10,565 bases of DNA from JAFAXD01 sp035472475 (GTDB lineage Bacteria; Pseudomonadota; Alphaproteobacteria; Rhizobiales; Xanthobacteraceae), in assembly GCA_035472475.1 (NCBI GenBank), contig DATIPA010000009.1:1-10565 (forward strand), in the 5' to 3' direction. The notes beneath the pieces were generated by a model. The model was given only the letters and a program-made list of their open reading frames with translations. It did not search any database and was not told where the DNA came from. Shown here in pieces: positions 7,298 through 10,565 of this stretch (within the stretch, counting starts at the first letter, position 1; every line of letters starts with the position of its first letter). The position numbers were made by a program, and so were the translations under genes.

Positions 7298-8272
7298 TCA
7301 CTGTTTCGGTTTGAAATCGATGGCCTTGGCGGTGGCGGCAATTTTGGCGCGTTGCGCCGCGATCGCGTCGGCAAACTCCCTCGGACCGCCGTAGTTCACA
7401 ACCTGACCGGTTGCCGTCAGCCGTTCAGCGATGACGGGAGCCGCGGACACGGCGCTGACGTCGGCCGCGATTTTTTCCTTGAGCTCGTTCGTCAGGGCCG
7501 TGATTCCGAAAAGGCCGATGAGACCTTCGACCTCGAGCGACGGATAGCCGGCTTCACGCGCGGTCGGGACGTCCGGCGCAAACGGCGCTCGCGTCGCGTT
7601 GTTCACAACGACCAATCGAACTCGCCCAGCTTCGACATGCGAGCGCAACATCGCATAGGACAGCATCGCGATCTGGATCCGGCCTTCGCCGAGATCGACG
7701 GCGGCCGCGTTGATGTCGCGATAGGGAACCTGGGTGATTCTCAAGCCTTCGGCCGCCTCATAGCCCCAGAACGTGAATTCGGTGATGCCCTGCACCATGG
7801 CGGAGTCGTATTTGCCGGGTGCTTGCCTGGCTGCTTCGGTGAATTCCTTCATCGTCGCGAATGGCGCGTCCGCTTTCACGCCGACCGCGAGGATGGTGTT
7901 GGACACGCGTGCGATCGGAACGATGTCGTTTGGATCATAGGAGAGCTTCCGGTACATGAACGGATGCACGGTGAAATTGCCCGCCGGCGCGAACAAGAAC
8001 GTATGGTCGTCGTTGGCATTCAGAAATGCCGTAATCGCAACGATGCTGTCGCCGCCGGGGCGGTTCTCGACGATGACCGGCTGTCCCCACAGGGCCTGCA
8101 ATTTCTCGGCAACGACCCGCGCGCCGATGTCCGCCCCTGCGCCCGGTCCGAACGGGACAATGAATTTCACCGGCCGCTGCGGCCACGCCCCGGCGCGGAC
8201 TGCAAGCGGTGCGGCGAGCACCACCGCACCGATCAAGCCGGACGACAAGAACGCCCGCCGGGTCTTGAGCAT
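7298..8272 (-). CDS. Bug/TctC-family solute-binding protein (second, divergent copy)
   Basis: The product is 324 residues. The ATG at 8270-8272 has GGAGG (8279-8283 on this strand) six bases upstream. The N-terminus MLKTRRAFLSSG matches the twin-arginine signal pattern (T-R-R-x-F-L), with a cleavage site near VRAGA, so a folded export route is likely. PFGPGAGADIGARV (40-53) and VENRPGG (68-74) are the family ligand-loop motifs, and QVPYRD (181-186) matches the VHVPY block. The usual S-G-x-G-T/S-x-x-H segment before that block is replaced by AMVQGITEF (158-166), and the cleft may therefore hold a different ligand. It is only distantly similar to the first Bug protein in the window. It is the first gene of the unit with the Rieske oxygenase and SDR, so it probably captures the substrate of that pathway or a related acid. 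No TctA/TctB partner is present. Confidence 0.92.
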   Translation of the reverse strand: MLKTRRAFLSSGLIGAVVLAAPLAVRAGAWPQRPVKFIVPFGPGAGADIGARVVAEKLQALWGQPVIVENRPGGDSIVAITAFLNANDDHTFLFAPAGNFTVHPFMYRKLSYDPNDIVPIARVSNTILAVGVKADAPFATMKEFTEAARQAPGKYDSAMVQGITEFTFWGYEAAEGLRITQVPYRDINAAAVDLGEGRIQIAMLSYAMLRSHVEAGRVRLVVVNNATRAPFAPDVPTAREAGYPSLEVEGLIGLFGITALTNELKEKIAADVSAVSAAPVIAERLTATGQVVNYGGPREFADAIAAQRAKIAATAKAIDFKPKQ

Positions 8273-8288
8273 GCAGCGCCTCCGGCAA

Positions 8289-8305
8289 TGTCCACTAGAT
8301 GGACA
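8289..8305. promoter_or_regulatory. Candidate IclR operator O1, next to the catabolic unit
   Basis: A perfect inverted repeat TGTCCA-CTAGA-TGGACA lies 16 bases upstream of the second Bug gene start and five bases from its ribosome binding site. The same half-sites and spacer length recur at 8364-8384. IclR-family proteins bind such palindromes in divergent control regions. The AT-rich stretch directly beyond it (8306-8320, CTAATATTATTGG) may hold the -10 element of the minus-strand promoter. Confidence 0.75.
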
Positions 8306-8363
8306 CTAATATTATTGGAACAGTTTGCAGCCGTTGTATTCAGAGCGTCAAGTAGCTTTCCCC

Positions 8364-8384
8364 TATGTCCATACCATGGACATA
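8364..8384. promoter_or_regulatory. Candidate IclR operator O2, next to the regulator gene
   Basis: The inverted repeat TATGTCCA-TACCA-TGGACATA has eight perfect pairs, and the arms can be extended through CCC/GGG with one mismatch. It ends 19 bases before the regulator ATG at 8404, a position that would block or control the regulator's own transcription. Its core TGTCCA-N5-TGGACA equals O1. The centres of the two sites are 77 bases apart, about seven helical turns. Confidence 0.75.
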
Positions 8385-8403
8385 AGGGCCGCGGGCTGGC
8401 AGA

Positions 8404-9195
8404 ATGAATGCGATGCCGAGCGCTTCTCTGAAGAGCAAGAATGTTCGCGCCGTGGAGCGGGCGATCGATGTTCTCGAATGTTTCGTTTCGGGGAAGCCGT
8501 GGATGAGCGTGCTCGAGATCCAGCGAAAAGTGCCGCTCAGCCGTCCGACGCTTTACCGGCTGCTGCAGACCCTTATCGCCAAGCGGCTGGTGCGCGCGGA
8601 GGGCGATCCGCAGCGATTCGCGCTCGATTTCGGCATCGGCCGGCTTGCCCATACTTGGATCGCCGGCATCGACGTGATTGCGCTGGCACAGCCCATTTTG
8701 GAGGAGTTACGAAACGCCACCGGAGAAACCACGGCGCTGTTCCTGCGGCGCGGTGACTTGCGTCAATGCGTAGCCGAACTCGTCAGTCCGCACGTGCTCG
8801 CCATATCTCGCGGCCTTGGCGAAACCGATCATCTGTGGCGCGGCGCGAGTGGCAAAGCGATCCTGGCATTTCTCGATCAGAATGAAGTCGCTGAAGTTGC
8901 GCGGACGCTCCCCAAGACGATCAACAAGGCGACGCTCGCCGCAGACCTGTCCCGCGCGCGCAAAGACGGATATTTTGTCAGCCGTGGCGAGGTTTTCGTC
9001 GGCGCGATCGCGATCGCAGCACCTTATTTCGATCACACGGGCACCGTTGCCGGCTCGGTCGGCGTATTCGGTCCCGAAGCGCGGCTCGACGCGCGATGGA
9101 CCATGAAGGCCACCTCGCATGTCGTGAAATCCGCCGCCGCGCTGTCCGCTGCTTCGGGACATGGCGCCGCACGCGGCAAAGCCTCGATAAAGTAA
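8404..9195 (+). CDS. IclR-family transcriptional regulator
   Basis: The product is 263 residues, the usual size. The N-terminal winged helix-turn-helix spans about 14-80: RAVERAIDVLECF, then MSVLEIQRKVPLSRPTLYRL (recognition helix about 46-58) and LVRAEGDPQRFALD in the wing. The C-terminal effector domain (about 90-250) carries the family's LWRGASGKAILAFL (144-157), ARKDGYFVSRGE and VAGSVGVFGP patterns. It should act as a dimer or tetramer that senses a small aromatic or organic-acid effector. It is divergent from the Bug-Rieske-SDR unit across a 131-base region holding two matching inverted repeats, so it very likely controls that unit and itself. Whether it represses or activates cannot be told. 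No clear ribosome binding site precedes the ATG at 8404; an in-frame ATG at 8413 is an alternative with no better site. Confidence 0.93.
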   Translation: MNAMPSASLKSKNVRAVERAIDVLECFVSGKPWMSVLEIQRKVPLSRPTLYRLLQTLIAKRLVRAEGDPQRFALDFGIGRLAHTWIAGIDVIALAQPILEELRNATGETTALFLRRGDLRQCVAELVSPHVLAISRGLGETDHLWRGASGKAILAFLDQNEVAEVARTLPKTINKATLAADLSRARKDGYFVSRGEVFVGAIAIAAPYFDHTGTVAGSVGVFGPEARLDARWTMKATSHVVKSAAALSAASGHGAARGKASIK

Positions 9196-9259
9196 TCTTC
9201 CGACGGTCGTTTATACGACGGCGACATATTGAACACCGGGCGTCGCGATTGCGCGGTCT

Positions 9260-9279
9260 GTGTTGTCGGCGAGCAACAC
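9260..9279. terminator. Weak hairpin between convergent IclR and amidase genes
   Basis: GTGTTG and CAACAC (9260-9265 with 9274-9279) form a six-pair perfect stem, seven with a T-G pair, in the 103-base gap between two converging genes. No T-run follows on either strand. A bidirectional terminator role is inferred from position only. A five-pair stem GTCGT-TTAT-ACGAC also occurs at the start of the gap. Confidence 0.25.
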
Positions 9280-9298
9280 TTCACAAAAGCGACGTCCG

Positions 9299-10255
9299 CT
9301 ATGCGCTGGCCTTGGTGGGATGCACGACCTTCTTCTCGATCATGACGTGGATTCCCTTCGAGCCGTTGACCGCCTGGGTGACACGCAGGTCGGCGGCGAG
9401 GCTGCAGAGCGTATAGGCATCCTCGCGCGAGAGGTTCGCCTTCTCGCCCAGCAGCACGATCATGTCGCGCAGTGCCATCACGCTGCACTGGTCGAGATCC
9501 GGGTCCATCCCCATGGTGATGTAGTGCGTGGGCGTTTCGGCGCGCGGATAGGTGAAGCGCAGGTCGTTGCGCGCAATGAGCTGAAATTTGCCCTGCAGCG
9601 CGGCCTCGATCGCGGTGACGCAGACTTCGCCGTCGCCCTGCACCCCGTGCCCGTCGCCGCAGGAGAACAGCGCGCCTTCGCGAAACACCGGCAGATATAG
9701 CGTGGCACCGGCCACGAGTTCCTTGTTGTCGAGATTGCCGCCGATCGCACGCGGCACGATCGACGTGATGCGCCCCCACGGCAGCGGCGGCGCAACCCCC
9801 ATGACGCCGAAGAACGGCGCGAGCTCGAGCTCGAGGCCCCACGGCAGCGCGCCGATCATCCGCGTCTTGTCGAGCGGAATGATGATGTTGCGCGGCTCGT
9901 CGAAGTCGTCGGGCAATGCGCCGGCCAGCGGGCGGATCACGTTGTGGCCCCAGTCCTGGCGCAGCTGCACGTCGAGAATGCGCACCTCGAGCACGTGCCC
10001 GGGCGTCGCGCCTTCCACGTAGATCGGACCGGTCAGGATGTGCGGTCCGGGGCCGCGCTCGCTCCTGGCGTGGATCTCCTTGAGCTCCGGCGGAATGTGA
10101 AACGTGTTGGCGTCGGGCAGGAACTCGGGAATGCCCGACACGCAGTCGACGATGACCTCGTCGCCGCTCTTCACGGTGAGCACGGGCTTGAGCTTCGCAT
10201 CGAAGAACCCCCAGTGGCAGGTCGCCGGGCCGGCTTTGAGATGGTGTTGCGTCAC
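9299..10255 (-). CDS. Acetamidase/formamidase family amidohydrolase
   Basis: The product is 318 residues, matching the family's usual 300-320. The frame is open far upstream, but the conserved protein begins with HHLKAGPATCHWGFFD. I start at the GTG 10253-10255, which has AAAAGGA about seven bases upstream. Family motifs are GPHILTGPIYVEGATPGH (70-87), IGGNLDNKEL (171-180) and ALFSCGDGHGVQGDGEVC (195-212), the last carrying the metal-binding and active-site region of FmdA/AmdA-type enzymes. DPDLDQC (251-257) lies near the C-terminal end. These cytoplasmic enzymes hydrolyse formamide, acetamide or similar short amides to ammonia and the acid; the substrate here is not determined. The gene is convergent with the IclR gene and has its own AT-rich promoter region, so it need not belong to the Rieske unit. 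Nitrogen scavenging, or a side step of aromatic-amide breakdown, are both possible. Confidence 0.92.
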   Translation of the reverse strand: MTQHHLKAGPATCHWGFFDAKLKPVLTVKSGDEVIVDCVSGIPEFLPDANTFHIPPELKEIHARSERGPGPHILTGPIYVEGATPGHVLEVRILDVQLRQDWGHNVIRPLAGALPDDFDEPRNIIIPLDKTRMIGALPWGLELELAPFFGVMGVAPPLPWGRITSIVPRAIGGNLDNKELVAGATLYLPVFREGALFSCGDGHGVQGDGEVCVTAIEAALQGKFQLIARNDLRFTYPRAETPTHYITMGMDPDLDQCSVMALRDMIVLLGEKANLSREDAYTLCSLAADLRVTQAVNGSKGIHVMIEKKVVHPTKASA

Positions 10256-10337
10256 CGTGGGATCCTTTTCGTTGGGCGCCGGGCGGTGCGCGCGGAAGGC
10301 GCGGCGGCGGCCGACAACTCTAGACAGAACGCCCTCG

Positions 10338-10366
10338 AATAAAAGTTGTTGACACAAAATAAACAA
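10338..10366 (-). promoter_or_regulatory. Candidate sigma70-type promoter of the amidase gene
   Basis: On the minus strand TTGTTT (10366-10361) is followed after 17 bases by TTTATT (10343-10338). A start near 10331 would leave a leader of about 75 bases before the GTG. It lies in a strikingly AT-rich island (10338-10372, about 23 percent GC) in otherwise GC-rich DNA. The box matches are partial. Confidence 0.4.
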
Positions 10367-10376
10367 AACGTATCCG
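10349..10376 (+). promoter_or_regulatory. Candidate divergent promoter reading rightward
   Basis: A perfect -35 box TTGACA (10349-10354) is followed after 16 bases by TATCCG (10371-10376), a poor -10 match. It overlaps the minus-strand amidase promoter, so the two would compete or be co-regulated. It would transcribe toward the possible gene at 10510. Confidence 0.3.
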
Positions 10377-10439
10377 GGGATGCAGTCCGTCCGATGAGGG
10401 GCGCCATCATGAGGCGATCCTGAGGCGGGGCGGACCAGC

Positions 10440-10470
10440 GGCGTCCGAGAACGCCTGGCTCGCAACCAGG
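10440..10470 (+). other. Two adjacent small hairpins with complementary loops in a possible leader
   Basis: GGCGT-CCGAGA-ACGCC (10440-10455) and CCTGG-CTCGCAA-CCAGG (10454-10470) are perfect five-pair hairpins sharing two bases. The first loop contains CGAG and the second CTCG, which are complementary, so a kissing contact is possible. They lie between the candidate rightward promoter and the ATG at 10510. No known riboswitch class is matched. Confidence 0.3.
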
Positions 10471-10509
10471 ATCCCAGGGGGCCCGGGGAGTACCGCCAAC
10501 ACCGGCACC

Positions 10510-10565
10510 ATGACCGGTCACGCTGCGGCCTCCGGCCAAAAATCGCCGCCGTGGAGCGCCGAACG
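10510..10565 (+). CDS. Possible start of a gene cut by the right edge
   Basis: An ATG at 10510 opens a frame reading MTGHAAASGQKSPPWSAER to the window end with no stop. A candidate promoter lies about 130 bases upstream, and the direction is divergent from the amidase. No good ribosome binding site precedes the ATG (the nearest GGGGAG is about 20 bases away). Nineteen residues are too few to assign a family, so this is a tentative call. Confidence 0.22.
   Translation, partial: MTGHAAASGQKSPPWSAE

Noticed and set aside
7196..8407. A 403-codon plus-strand open frame opposite the second Bug protein
   Set aside because: It is the antisense shadow of a family-assigned gene and runs through the operator region.
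10430..10500. Resemblance to a guanidine-I (ykkC) riboswitch (GTCCGAGA and GCCCGGGGAG)
   Set aside because: The conserved AGGGTTCCG and AAAAGCCCGGGAGA segments are missing, and the order and pairing of the class do not fit.
10511..10520. Perfect palindrome TGACCGGTCA at the possible right-edge start
   Set aside because: Ten bases, single copy and inside the putative coding start; not enough to call an operator.

Overview
This is a GC-rich window with codon use and gene families typical of soil Alphaproteobacteria. The nearest look is Rhizobiales of the Bradyrhizobium/Rhodopseudomonas type. The taxon is inferred from two exported Bug/TctC solute-binding proteins, an IclR regulator, a phthalate-type Rieske oxygenase, a DUF4344 metallopeptidase and an intergenic palindromic repeat built on CTCTCCCC/GGGGAGAG. 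I see no rRNA, tRNA, transposase, integrase or CRISPR array. The gene set is that of a catabolic, accessory-type neighbourhood.

Layout. (1) 1-199, minus: the 5' end of an exported metallo-beta-lactamase-fold protein resembling N-acyl-homoserine lactonases, cut by the window edge. (2) 477-1421, plus: an exported DUF4344 zinc metallopeptidase. (3) 1693-2283 and 2573-3844, both minus: a PQQ-type sorbosone/glucose dehydrogenase followed by a di-haem c4-like cytochrome, probably its electron acceptor. A nested palindromic repeat lies between them. (4) 4065-5033, plus: a Bug/TctC binding protein, divergent from the dehydrogenase. (5) 8272 down to 5149, minus: a compact three-gene unit of a second Bug/TctC protein, a Rieske oxygenase alpha subunit and an SDR dehydrogenase. 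It is divergent from an IclR regulator at 8404-9195. (6) 9299-10255, minus: an acetamidase/formamidase-type amidohydrolase. An AT-rich promoter island lies upstream of it, and a further plus-strand gene may start at the right edge.

The best-supported system is the IclR-controlled unit. A binding protein would capture a small organic acid, the Rieske enzyme would hydroxylate or demethylate an aromatic substrate, and the SDR would oxidise the resulting diol or alcohol. The control region between the divergent genes holds two copies of the inverted repeat TGTCCA-N5-TGGACA, one next to each gene start. These are strong candidates for the IclR operators. The substrate is not known, and neither a reductase/ferredoxin for the oxygenase nor TctA/TctB membrane proteins for the binding proteins are in the window.

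No intergenic stretch exceeds 300 bases. The larger gaps (200-476, 1422-1692, 2284-2572, 3845-4064, 10256-10509) hold GC-rich hairpins, the palindromic repeat or candidate promoters as listed. In 200-476 and 3845-4064 I see no gene.
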